Part shown: one piece after another, positions 1 to 11,117 of the stretch | How positions within the stretch are numbered: the stretch's first letter is position 1 | How the letters are laid out: every line of letters begins with the position of its first letter | Assembly (NCBI GenBank): GCA_023053545.1 | Contig: JAKZAN010000005.1 | Span: 1,922,001-1,986,000 of the forward strand | Direction: 5' to 3' | DNA: 64,000 bases | DNA from: Lepidurus packardi | Taxonomy: Eukaryota > Arthropoda > Branchiopoda > Notostraca > Triopsidae | Program-made: the position numbers and the translations under genes | The notes under the pieces: model-generated | Told to the model about the DNA's origin: nothing | The model's input: only the letters and a program-made list of their open reading frames with translations | Database searches by the model: none

Positions 1-134
1 TCCTTACATTTTAGTGCTTTGCATGAGTGTATATGAACGCTTACGGCTTCTGCGCAGAAAATGGCAAGCGTGATAACTTTAGAACCACGTCCTCCGTTTG
101 CGTGATTTTTTTTTTTATTTTTTTAAACGAAGTA

Positions 135-889
135 CAGTAGATGCCGCTTATTGTGATCACGTTTGTGAAGAGAATATTGATTCTATTAAGCGGGGAATTT
201 AATAACCGAAAATCGGTTATTGGCTTGTTTAAACCAAAGAAGCAAAAAATTGCCTACTCTTTGACACTTTTTCACGTGTTTTTTTTTAATTCACTAGACC
301 CACTACGGTTGATTTCGCCAAGATTTTTCAACAATTTAGATAGAGATGATGGAGGAATTCCCAATTTAACGACCGCTTCCCTTTGTGGCACATTTTTGTA
401 ATTGAACTTGTCGCAAGTTTCGATGAGTCGCAACTTCTCTTTTACATTTAAATCAACACTTTTCTTGTTTGTCGCCATTTTTCTAGAACACAACTAACAC
501 TACGCACTACTCCTACGCTTAGATAGGGTTCTCAACACGATACGCCTCCTAATTTTCCCAGTCAATCAAAGAAGCTGGTCGTTCAATTAAATAACATGGT
601 CGTTTAATTGACTGGCGAGATTAGAAGGGATTTATTCTCAGCCTAGTAGTAGGCTGGAAAGGACAGAATTGGTCAAAACGACGTAAAAGCCGTGTCATTG
701 GTCAATATGCAAAGTCCACGTAGCAATTACTACTACTGTAGTATCGTTACTAACATGTGGAGCTTCTTCTGAAATTGGTTCTAATAACCGATTCAAATGC
801 TCTGAGTTTGATCATTTTGAATCGGTCATTTAAAATGTGATTTCATAAAGCGGCTGATTCTAATAACCAGTAATAAGCTACATCTACTG
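135..889 (-). mobile_element. Deleted pogo/Tigger-like DNA transposon with TA target
   Basis: The left end reads TA then CAGTAGATGccGCTTATT; the right end reads AATAAGCtaCATCTACTG and then TGTA. These are inverted repeats beginning CAGT, inserted at TA, as is usual for pogo/Tigger (Tc1/mariner superfamily) elements. Two extra bases sit between the right terminus and its TA. Subterminal motifs of the 'aaccgatt / aatcggt' type occur near both ends. The interior encodes only the N-terminal helix-turn-helix of a transposase on the minus strand. About 137 bp remain between its stop and the left terminus, so the catalytic DDE domain has been lost. It lies inside a family G element and is therefore younger than it. 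Confidence 0.7.
272..478 (-). pseudogene. Remnant of CENP-B/pogo-type transposase N-terminal HTH
   Basis: The frame from the first ATG (478, in context AAAATGGCG) encodes 68 residues. Residues about 6-55 look like the N-terminal psq/CENP-B-type helix-turn-helix of pogo and Tigger transposases. There is a lysine-rich start, then a first helix around residues 12-25 (KEKLRLIE). A second helix follows around 31-39 (PQREAVVKLG), and then the recognition helix around 42-52 (PPSSLSKLLKN). This domain normally binds the transposon's own TIR DNA in the nucleus. Full transposases of this group run to several hundred residues and also carry a CENPB-type second HTH and a DDE domain; none of that is present. 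The frame ends after a short Ser/Lys-rich tail. It lies within the TIR element at 135-889, so it is a dead internal fragment rather than a host gene. The family call is from motif memory, not a search. Confidence 0.6.
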
Positions 890-1158
890 TGTACCAAAAT
901 AATGGGTAGGCATGACACATTTCCAATTCGCAATTTTGCTGTTTCTCCCATTTATTGAGTTAATTAATTCCAATTAATTTGTCAAATTATTAAAGGCAAA
1001 GATAAGAAAGTAACAAATGTTTTGACTTCCGTATTAGCAATCACTACATTACTCATGGTTTTGCGAAAAAATGGCGTACTTTTGACGTGAAAATTGCTTC
1101 TGTTTTCACTATTCTTTCGCGCTTCGAAAGCTTACGCTATAGAACACGGGAGCTTTAA

Positions 1159-4100
1159 ACGACTATTGCAATCAAGCTAGGAATCAAAGCAACTCGGTTG
1201 GAAACTCAATGGATGGCCTCGTAAATGTAGTACAGGGAAGGGTCTTGCTGTTACACAGTGAGGAGGAAGACACGCAAGTGTTTGTTGTGCTATACAAATT
1301 AGCCAGTATGAAAAACCTATGCATCTTTCTAAGATATCACTTTCACTGAATCCTCTTTTTTCCCAGCTCCAAAAATAACATACATAAATGCATACATGTG
1401 AAGTAAAAGGTGTCTCAAAGTGACGTTGGGCTCTTTCCCTATGGGAATATATTCCATTTAGGAAAGTTTTTTGGTTTATTTATTTTATGTATATAAATAC
1501 ATACCTGTTATATCATCACACTGTCATGATAATGAGCTATGAAGCTTGGCTAATGCTTCAAGATTAAAAATCTCTCCATCCCAAGTCTGCAATTTGTTGA
1601 CGGTCATCCTTGGCAAAGCTCTTTCGCTCTTAGCTAAGAGTGTTTTCCAATTACGACTAATGGGACTCGGCCTGTTTTTTGCTTCATTTTTCACCTTTTT
1701 CTGCACGTGTGCGAAGGAAATGGAGATCCTTGGACCAAGCTCTTACGGAGGGGGGTATATTACGTGCTTTTTTTTCTCTCCCGTGCTTTGTAATAGATAG
1801 TCTCCGCTTTGTTTGCATATTTTTCGGAGAATTTGGGAATCCTTTGGCATTCAGATAGGGCGGAGTCTTTAGTCCCTGGCTAGGGCTCCCTGCTGATACT
1901 AAAGGCACATCCGACACACCCTTATGGCTGTGTGTTACACAGACTCCATGCCAAAGAAATTTACCATTAAAATCCTAACAATAAACTAAGCTGGGCAACA
2001 TAAAAAATGGATACTTTTCGCTGGCTTTTTGGTCGTCTTTCTTTTTTTATGGCGTTGTATGCCATGCAAAGTGAACCATACTTAACGAAGGTTTAGTCTT
2101 TTAATTATAGGGCAAAAACCAACACTTGTGACTGTACAACTATATGATTCAGTTAATACAAGTAAGAAGAACAACTATAGGATTCAAGCACAGAGCAAAT
2201 TTTTTAGTATTATTTTTTTAAAATATTTTTCTGTCTTTTTCTCTCTCTCTTTCTTTTTCGTTTAAGGCAGTGTTTCGAAGAATTGACCCTAATCTGAGGT
2301 AATTTTTCTAAATTTCAAAATTCCCCAAGTTGAGAAAACGCCTTTAACGGTTGAAAGTAAGGGTGTCCGTCACTCTGTGACAATCTGGACTTGAATACGT
2401 CTCGCTTTTTATTACATCTAGTCAAGGAATACCTTAACACTTGTACGCTGTGCATACTAATCAAGTCTAATATAGGCTGCTGGGAAGCTTTTCTATAATG
2501 AAGCAAAAATGCGACTAGACTACTTTTTTCCCCATTGGGCTTCAAGTAACACTTGCTTTCTGATGTATCGCTTGAGCAAGAAAAGTTTGGCTGGGGAAAA
2601 AGAAACGAAGACTGGAGCAAAACCATGTCTACCTTTAAACGGCTTAAACATCCCAACAAGAAACCAGAAATGCTGTATCAAGGGGAACGGAGCGAAAGAG
2701 AGAGCTATTCGCTCCAGAGACAAGTTCTCGGAAGGCTCAAACAGTCCGAAAGGCTGTGGATAAATACCAACAAATGCAAATGGTTTGCGGAGAAATTGTG
2801 CTGCAAAAAGGCAGCAACAACGAAAGTTTGGAGTCTTCTGTTTAAATCGTACAGGAAAGGCTTTGAGGGCTACTGCCAGCTACTGTTTGAAAAGTTGTCA
2901 AGTGGAAAAACCCAAAATGGCTGTGTAAAAAGTCACCTTACTTTTGGTAAGTAGAACGCAAATAAAAGTCCCTTTAAGTAAATAGAAGCCAGTTAAGGGT
3001 GGGACATTGAACTTGACGAAAATAAATCTTTAACGAGAAATTCTTTGCATTGAGTTTCAGTTTGGGCTTTCTGCAATTTTGTTCAAGATTCTGGAGATTT
3101 TTGGGCATGGACTTTCCCGTTGGAGTAAAGTTAATGTGGAAATTAGAGAAGGCGAAGTAAGAAACAATCAAACTGTCTTGCTCGATGTTACTATTGGATG
3201 CGCATTACTGTCAAGAAATTTGGTAAGAATGTAAGAATTCCGCATTCTTTTTCTTACGTGAGAATGCTTATTCGTTCCCTGTACAATACTTTCGTGCAGT
3301 AGAAAACTCTAACAAAGTTTGAGGTTTCCAAACCTTGAAAGTTAACATTTCTGGCGCGTCGTGCGCAGAAAGAGATTCAATGCAGAGATTTTAAAAAAGA
3401 AGATTGCTATTAGTCCTGAAGGCTCATGATATTTCCAGGGGATGATTCTGGGTGCCAGGAGACTGTATCCATGTATTGTTGAAATTGAGTACGAATTTGG
3501 GATGGGGGGGGGGGGGGGGGGCAAGGAAAAGAGGTCTGTTCTTCTAGTATGCCAGAGGTTATGCAGACATGATCTAACGAGTGTGCAGCACGCTAAGGTC
3601 GCCTCGTAAATCAACTAGTTATCACACCTTGCGGGAGATGCGGTGTCGTCCCCAAATGAAACTACTTTTCGCACTCGATATAATGCGCTGTTGGGTCCCA
3701 GCTAATGTTGGTAATGTTTGTGTTGATGCCATTACGCGGCAAGAAGGGGACATGGCAAAAGGCAGACAGACATGGACACAACGAGGATTGCAAATAAATA
3801 ATAAGTCAGGCGAGAGTTGTTACTGCTAATGAAAATGCCGGGCCTGGCCTACCAATCTGGCGGAAACACCCCCTTCGACGATGATGGAGCTTCTATCCAT
3901 ATACATTGTAAGCTTTTTTTGGCTTTTTTCTTCGAAACGAACGTGGGCTGACGCTTTTCGTGATGCTCTTTTATTGCTTTATGGAACCGTCCATGTTGTC
4001 GAAAGAGATTATGTGCTCTAACTTGGGTTCCGCGGTCTCGTGGTTCGTAGTAACTTTGGACGCATAAACAATAACTTGTTACACACATAATTATTCGAGA

Positions 4101-4923
4101 AATTGGCTTTAAATTTACACTGTAAGAGGAAGTCGTAATTCTTACGAGTAAATAGTGTGTTTGTGGCTCAATAAAAATAGGTAATCTAATATAAGTACAG
4201 GATTTCCAGCCACTTCTGACGTTTATGAAATTTTACAAAGGTACAACTGTGAAGCACACCCAAAAAGTTTCAACCTTAATTAGAAATCCTTGGGCCAAGA
4301 ATATGCGTACATGTAATTATAACATATTTTAAAATTACAAGCATATTTTCTTCTCTTTTTAACACTGTAAATAGGACTGGGATTGCTATAATTGCGTCCA
4401 ACCTATGCAAATGACATGAATTTCCAGAACTTGTATTGTGCACACTTCGAGCATGTTTTTTTTTTTTTTAGAGTTAGCTTTGAAGCAATTAACTTCTTTT
4501 TTATAAGTTGATTCAAGCCCGGTTCTCTTGAGTACGAAAGTTATTTCCAGAAAATGTTAATCTTGCGCATTATCAAGATTATTCGGTTGCGTTCACCGAA
4601 GGGAAAAGGGCCACTTTTTTCAAAGTTCTTTTTTTTCTGCAGTCCGGTTCGCTCTCGGGCGTTGGCTTGTCGATAACTGTCGTCTGTTGGCTTGTCGAGA
4701 GTGTATTGGATTCGCTCATTCGACAGCTTTCGTTGACTTGTCATTTAAAAAAAAAATAGTTTCTCATGTAACATGCGTTAAAGTTCGCAACTAATTGATA
4801 CGACAACCACGTGATGCGACCTTGGATGGTTTTCAGCCGTGAGTGGGGGAATTGACCACTTAATGAAAAGTCTAAGATACTTTTTTCTTAACTGAGTTTA
4901 ATAGTTTAAGCTCTCTTAATAGT
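1159..4923. other. Non-coding stretch, no supported gene
   Basis: I see no supported gene. A lysine-rich open frame runs from an ATG at 2625 to a TAG at 2952-2954. It overlaps a perfect GTAAGT donor-like hexamer and is followed by AATAAA at about 2961; it matches no family I know (see findings). A pure G18 tract lies at 3504-3521. Short direct repeats of the GTTGGCTTGTCGA type occur near 4659 and 4686. The segment 'cattactgtcaagaa' near 3205 resembles part of family G, but I could not trace a whole element. Confidence 0.5.
3504..3521. repeat. Poly-G tract (18 G)
   Basis: Eighteen consecutive G residues on the plus strand. A run this long is prone to length error in sequencing and assembly, and could form a quadruplex-like structure. 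Confidence 0.9.
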
Positions 4924-5406
4924 TGGGCTCTCGTATAACTTTTAGCTTGTTACACCTTAGCTATAAGGGGGATGTATATGAACGCGCATAGCTTCTGCGC
5001 ATAAAACGGGAAGCAAGGTAAACTTTATAATTGGTATGAAATTTTTCTTAAAATTTACATGAAAATAATGGTTAGAGACTGACGCTTTGCAAACCCGCAA
5101 TTTTGGCATTTTTCGCAGTGGTGAAAAACTCATTTGCTTTTTGCAAATTAATAAAGGGAAAAGATTTAAAAATAAATGGTCTTTTCCTCCGTCTGGGCAA
5201 TATCTACATTACTGTCAAGAGGTTTTGCGTACTTTTTACGTTAGATGGCTTCTGCATATCCCGTATTTTCGTCAACAGGTTCTCCAGTTTCGGAACTCGG
5301 AGATAAAATTGACACTAGTGTGTATTATTGTTGCAAAACGTTCTCCGGAAAAAGAATGGCAAATGGGTGTAACTCGAGTAGAAAATTGTTGTTGGATTGG
5401 AATGAA

Positions 5407-5513
5407 TTAGGTTAGGATAGGTTAGGTTAGCTTAGGTAGGTTAGCTTAGGTTAGAGGTTAGGTTATAGGTTTGCTTAGGTTAGATTAGGTTAGGTTAGAT
5501 TAGGTTAGGTTAA
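5407..5513 (+). repeat. Degenerate interstitial TTAGG-like array
   Basis: About 107 bp consist mainly of TTAGGT or TTAGG units, interspersed with variants such as TTAGC, TTAGA and TTATAGG. TTAGG is the ancestral telomere repeat of insects and many other arthropods. The array lies wholly within the 404-bp transposon, so it is more likely element-borne simple sequence than a chromosome fusion scar. Degeneracy suggests it is not recent telomere. Confidence 0.75.
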
Positions 5514-5547
5514 CGATTCTCATCAACGAAAGTTGATGAGAAACGTT
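5512..5547. other. Hairpin with 11-bp perfect stem and GAAA loop
   Basis: TTCTCATCAAC (5517-5527), loop GAAA (5528-5531), GTTGATGAGAA (5532-5542) form a perfect 11-bp stem. The flanking AACG and CGTT add four more pairs beyond one A:A mismatch. The loop has GNRA form and is closed by C-G. It directly follows the TTAGG-like array inside the 404-bp element. Confidence 0.7.
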
Positions 5548-5711
5548 AAAACTTGCACTTTCACTCCACCAGCTGAAAAAAATAAAAATTCATTGTTAGA
5601 CAGTGACACACTAGTGCAAATTTTTAACTCCGGGATACATTACGTACGTTGGTAACTAAATCCGGAGAACGTGTTGATTTTCGTGCCGTAGCTAACCTAT
5701 ACGGGAGCCTT

Positions 5712-8700
5712 AAAGGGCAATAGCTACCCGAAAAAAAACTTTGTCTTCAAAAAGATAAAAAATCTAGTTTCCAATGACAAGTTTCTTTTTGTCGTACGCA
5801 AGATAATAATATTAAGAAAATCAGAAGTCTGAAATTCAAATCTGGCACTTTGGGCCATGGGTCCAGCGCGGTCACGTGGCCCTGTGACGTATGATCGGTG
5901 ATGCCACGGTTCCTGGGGCGTTCCACAGACCGTGTGTTTCGTGTATACAAAGTGTCGAAGGGAGATCCCTAAACGAATAAAATGGCGGAACACACTGTCG
6001 AAAGTGAGTACTTTGATAGGAGCCACATGCTAAAGGATGAAGGGACGGTATTGGACGGGTGTTTACCATTCCTATGTCAAAAATGTCTAGTTTGGTTCAG
6101 ATAGCTCAGTGAAACTGAATAAGAAGCTTAACATATAATGAAAGCCACCTACAGTTAAAGGCCAACGCGTAGTGATATTGCCTAAGGTAACTTTTGGCGA
6201 GTTCAGTGGTTTAATAAGGAATGAGGTTTGCTCAATAGATCATTGGCGCGTAACGCAGAAAAACGGAATATTTTTGTATGGAAAAGAAGTTGGTTGGTAA
6301 AAAGTTGTATAGGAAAAGTTACCTAGGAATTCACTGTAAGTTAAAAACTACTTGAACAACATGTAGGGCTCTCGGACACGTGGAACAAAGGCTCTTAAGA
6401 ACGAAAGGTTAAGTTCTCCATTCTCTTGAGTTCTTCTTGGAACGCCCGAGTGTAACCCGGATGGTTGTGTCTTTTTCTCACTTGCAGAAAGAAAGGTTGC
6501 TGATTAATATGTGTATTGTTGAACCCTTTTGTCCAGTGCCCGGTAGCCGACTTTCGGCTTGAATCAGAGCAGTCATAACCGTCGCTTGATTGCAGTCATT
6601 TATTAATGTAAGACGACTTTTAAAAATGCCACAATTTTCATAATAGTTTTATGAAAAGTTTAAAAAAAAATAAAAATAAACTCCTGCAAGTTTGGGCGTA
6701 CATTCCTCTACACCAAACCACGATCAGTCTCTTGCGAATACAACGAATGCAACGTTATACCATGAACAGGGTTAATTCGAAAAACCTTGCAAAAAGTTGA
6801 AACATGAGTGAAAATGGTAAACTCGGTCCCCTATCTTCCTGGCAAACGAACGTGATCATGCTAAAATATTGGAAATCTTTAAAGTCAATGGGATCGGACA
6901 TTTTTATTTTTTTTATGTTTTTGTTACTTGATACGTGGAACTTGAGTAAAAACGTATGTCAAGAAAAGTAACTTTTTGCTAAAGTCTCTTGAGGCGCTTT
7001 GGCTTCAAGTTTCGTCAACTTGTGTTAGCAAATTCCTCTGGTGACTATTTGGATCGCTCATTCCATTCTATGAACGAAACATAGCAGTTTTGATGTCAGT
7101 TTTTGAGAACAATAACCAGACGCTAAACTGTAGAGCTGTGCCTAGGAAAAAATGATGAAAAGCATTATTTTATGAAATGTTTGTAATAAAAATTAATGTG
7201 GAGCTATATAACGTGTCCACTTAGCCATTAACCACTAAATGGTTTGCTTCTAGGAGCCCTAGTGTTTTTATGAAAATCTTTTATAACCTGTGCCATAAAA
7301 TGTCCAAAGGAAAGGTCGATTCGTTTTGCCGATCGAAAATTCTCCCCCAGATAATTGCTTGGATATCGTTTGGTCAGGTGTAGCACGCTCAGGGAAAATC
7401 CAAGTCGCAAATCGCAATTCGGAATAAGTTTGGAACCCGAAAAGTTTGGAAGGGGCCTTTTTGGTTGTTCTCCGACAAATTGCAGCTTTTGACATGATAT
7501 ACCGAAAGTTATTCCGGCATTGCGATGATGGAGTAGCCTTTACAGTTTAACGCCACAGGTGCGCGGTTAATATATGAGGTATAGGGAGAGAAAAATGTCG
7601 TATCAATAGTCGATTCTGATTAGTAAGCTTCACTCCGCAGCATTATTAATGATATTCGACGCGGAGGATGACGTTTACATCGATGCCAGGATAATAGGTG
7701 GTCGAGAGAATAAGTTTTTCGCTTTGGCATTCTAATCTTTTCTTCTTCTTTTCCGCCTACGATCTTTCTTCGTTTTCATTCATGATAAGATATCACCTTT
7801 GAGGAACAGTCGTTGAAAAGAAGAATGAGCCTTTTTTTTCATAGGAAAGTCTGAGCATAGAGTTGGAAAGCGCCAAACAAGAGCCTTTTCAATATTGGTT
7901 CAATGTTTGTGCTTGGGAAACAGCTTAGAGTGCCCTAATTACCCCAGCTTTTCTATGCGAAGGTAAGCTTCCATCTGTTTAGGGCTAAAGTGCATTAAAA
8001 TGACCCTAAGAATGACGGTTCTAGTGATTTAAGAAGTTTGCCTACCTTTTGAATCATTTTAAGATCAGTCATCTTGGATCAAGCACGTACGAGTACAGTA
8101 CGGTGCCAATGTTCTTTCCTATAAACGCTTTTCCGTTCCTTTCACTCTTGAAAAACGTGACTACAATGCATGGAAAACTGTTTTTATAACTTTTGAATAC
8201 ATTCGACTAAGCACTGGGTAAAGAAAAAGAATCCACGTAGTTTTGAAAGGTCTCAAAATTCATTAATTGTAGGAACTTTGTAGGCAAACACGTTAGGACT
8301 TTTCAAATCGAAGCTTAAAATTGGAATTTTGACAAAAAAACAGGGCTTGGACAGCCCCAAACCATTGACATTTCAAATTAATGCTAACTACTATTGGAAT
8401 ATTTACACTGTGTCAAATTTTAAGAAATACTAAAAATGATTTCACTAAAAATAGTGAATTAAACAACGAAATATTGGATCCTGGACGCAATGGGGGGACC
8501 TGATTCTCGGGGGATCCTTGTATAAAATCATGGATTCTTGTATAAAATCAGGTCATATATTTCTCACCTGATTTGTACCAAGAATCGTGGAAATTGTGAC
8601 ACTTTCTCTGGTGTTTAATCGTACGATTCACTACTGCGTAATACACAGGGATGAATTCACCTGCCAAGGCAGGAATTCTGAAGCATGTATAGTCAGCTAG

Positions 8701-11117
8701 GAATTGTCGGATTTCTGACGTTTCTTTTGTATGTTGACCCAACTGGTATGAATTGACATGAGATCTTTCTCATGCTTTATCAGGCAAGTTTCAGCTGTTC
8801 AATTGGGAAATTCACCTGCACGCGCCGACAGGTTTCTAATAAGATTCTGCCGATAATCTTCGTGATTTCGTAGCATTATTATTCAGTTTCTCGAAGAATA
8901 CCATTGAGAAACTCATCTCTTTTCCTGTGGTTTTTCGGACATTTTCGAGTGATTTTGGCTTATTTCAGCTTGTTTACAAGGTCCATTGACATGAAAAGCA
9001 CCTCACTGTCATGTACTTGGGTCGTAAGTTGTCCGTATGCCGCTGGTTCCTATTTCGAATGAAACATCATTCGAATAAAAGCGGACTAGTAATACCTCAT
9101 AAATAATACGTCTAGTAATTATACCTAATAAAACATAATACGTAATAGTTCTACACATGGAAAAAGTACCCCATCGCAAAAAAATACCCCTTCTTTAAAA
9201 AAGTAATAAAAATAGAATCACTAAAGGGAGCAAAGTTTACTAAAACTACTGATTTATAGTTTCTTTGCTTGTATATATTCATTCCCAGTGTAATCTCACT
9301 TACTGTCTCGCGTTCTTATTCATCATAGTGATGTACAACGGTTCATTTAGCTTGTCTCTAACTCAGTCGAAGCAAGCAAGACAATGTTGGTAGCAATTTG
9401 CTGCTGCTGTTGGCCAAGGCATTACAGTATTTTCTTTTGCTTTTAAATGCCATAAAGTAATAAATTATAGAAATTAACCAGTTGTTTTCTGTCAAGTTTT
9501 GGAAACGTTATGATTTCCCCTATGACAAGGGGAAATTTCCTCCCGGACATTCCGCAAGCGTGGATATTTTTTTTTTCTTACCCAGCCCAAGTTTGCATAA
9601 GTGGGCAAGGTGGCGTGTAGCTGGCACGTGCAACACGAGAGTTCCTGCCGTGAACTTTTCCCCGGAGTTGAAATTATCCCGGAGCTCCACGAGTCAGGGC
9701 GAGGGCGAAACCACTAGCGTGATGGATGACACATGCAGTGCATTGTATATAGAATTGCACACCTCACTACAGGTTCTCCTCTATGATCGTATCCCATTTT
9801 TTTTAAAACTAATATACATTACGGTAGTAACAATGAAGGCTTTCTCAAATAGGTGTTACATAACTTGCAATAGACAAGGTTGCAACTTGACGCGCTCCGT
9901 TTAGCTCTTTTGCATATATATTTCAGCGAGGAGTTTGATGCGGAACATGTTAAAACGTTTTGGTCATGCATAACATATAACATGGCATATAACACTCGAC
10001 TGCGAATGAGAAGAACAAGGAGACCATTTGCGTTGTATAGCCTTCTTTTTTGGAGTGTCTTTTTGGACTTTGCATACCTTGAAGAGTTTCTCTCTCGGAC
10101 TGACAGCGTGTGCGGTCTAATCGTATAAAACCCGAGTGTGCCAAAGCGCGACGAACTCTTACATTACCCTTAGCGAATCATCTGCATATTTGGGAAATCA
10201 TCAGCATATGGGTCCTAAAGGGGATTTCCTGCCTTGGAAATGATAGGTCTGGGCAGTTTAGATAGGTCGCGGAGCGTTTTTCGATTTCTGCATAGTTTAT
10301 TGAGATTTTATTCCCTTTAATTGTCTTGCAGGGGGGGAATGCATGGAATGTTAGAGAGAAATTGACAGAAGGGGAAGAAAGGACTTTGGGAGTCAGCTGT
10401 TGGGGTTGATGGATGGGTCGCTCTTAACAATAGGGCACACAGAGAAAGAGGGAACTCTTTGGTGGTGAATTGCGTAGCTGATGGAGGTTTTTATTCGAAA
10501 TTTTGGCTACAAGTAGGGCAATGGGAGTTTATTGGAGCTTTTAGACAAAGTTGGGACTTTGACGAAGAAAAAGTAACACATAACTGTTAATCTGGTACGC
10601 TGATACGGAGTACATGTTAGTGACAAAGACACGTTAGGCACTTTTTTTTTCATTTTATTTTTTGAAAAATGTCATCTGTCAAAAAGATGGATTCGATCCT
10701 AACATGCATGCGTTGATGCCAACAAAGAGCACCGTTTAATATTGGGAAGGAAAAGTTGTCTCCCAGCAACTTGTCTTTCAGCAGTTTTAGATGCATTGTG
10801 ACATGGACATCTTTTGCGGGTGTTATTAAAGAGAAAAAGAGAGAACGTTTGCTCGATGCTCACTTCCAACGAAGCATTATGCTAAGCTCGCATGGTATGC
10901 TTTTCGAACAAAGTATCGGTCCCCATCTCCGGGATTGGGACAACCAGCTAGCCTTTCAATAAACATGGCTGCATTGCGGCTAGTAGGGTGAAGAGGGAGG
11001 ATTTGCGATGCTGTAAGGTACACAATCTTTGGGTCAAATCTTAAAAGCATTGTGAAACTTGCCATTTGACAGAAAAGGCTCATTTTATTGGCATTATTGA
11101 AAGCCTCTCAGGGCATC
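5712..11117. other. Non-coding stretch, no supported gene
   Basis: I see nothing I can name in these 5.4 kb. Open frames are short, mostly lack an in-frame ATG, and show no family motif. There are A/T runs and a small direct repeat 'ttgtataaaatcat/agg' near 8519-8552. There is also a small inverted repeat around TTCGAATG/CATTCGAA near 9053-9077. I saw no complete G or B family element here. Confidence 0.4.

Larger units (their letters stand above)
20..1158 (+). mobile_element. Family G miniature TIR element, copy 1, interrupted
   Basis: The head (about 25-120) carries the family G signature: tatatgaacgc, then CTTCTGCGCAGAAAA and a 'gataactttagaaccacg' block. The tail (about 1040-1158) carries 'ctacattact', 'gtacttttgacgt' and the ACGGGAGCTTTAA end. 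Matching blocks recur in the same order in the copies at 4924, 18870 and 47149. The body is split by a pogo/Tigger-like element at 135-889; without it the copy is about 380 bp. The left terminus is at or before the window edge and is not recognisable. No coding capacity is visible, so this is a non-autonomous element. Orientation is arbitrary. Confidence 0.6.
5273..5676. mobile_element. 404-bp TIR element with 8-bp target duplication ATTTTCGT
   Basis: The ends are CAACAGGTTCTCCAG (left) and, reverse-complemented, CAACACGTTCTCCGG (right). The element is flanked exactly by the direct repeat ATTTTCGT at 5265-5272 and 5677-5684. An 8-bp duplication fits hAT-like or P-like DNA transposons; the CA...TG ends do not decide between them. 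A third copy of the terminal motif (ACGTTCTCCGG) lies internally near 5339. The cargo is non-coding: a TTAGG-like array and a perfect hairpin. It is nested inside family G copy 2. Confidence 0.65.
4924..5711 (+). mobile_element. Family G miniature TIR element, copy 2, interrupted
   Basis: This is the copy that best shows both termini. The left end (from 4926) reads GGCTCTCGTATAACTTTTAG. The right end, reverse-complemented from 5709, reads GGCTCCCGTATAGGTTAGCT. The head signature 'gtatatgaacgcgcatagcttctgcgca' (written here only to identify the site) is at about 4974-5002. The tail motifs 'ctacattactgtcaag' and 'gcgtactttttacgt' are at 5205-5245. A 404-bp second element (5273-5676) interrupts the tail and is bounded by an 8-bp target duplication. 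Without it this copy is about 375 bp. No coding capacity is visible. Confidence 0.65.

Noticed and set aside
5407..5513. Chromosome-fusion scar or telomere end
   Set aside because: The TTAGG-like array is degenerate, short, and enclosed by a TIR element with target duplication.
9482..9904. 140-codon plus-strand open frame
   Set aside because: It starts at TTG, has no family resemblance, and its few Met codons are late.
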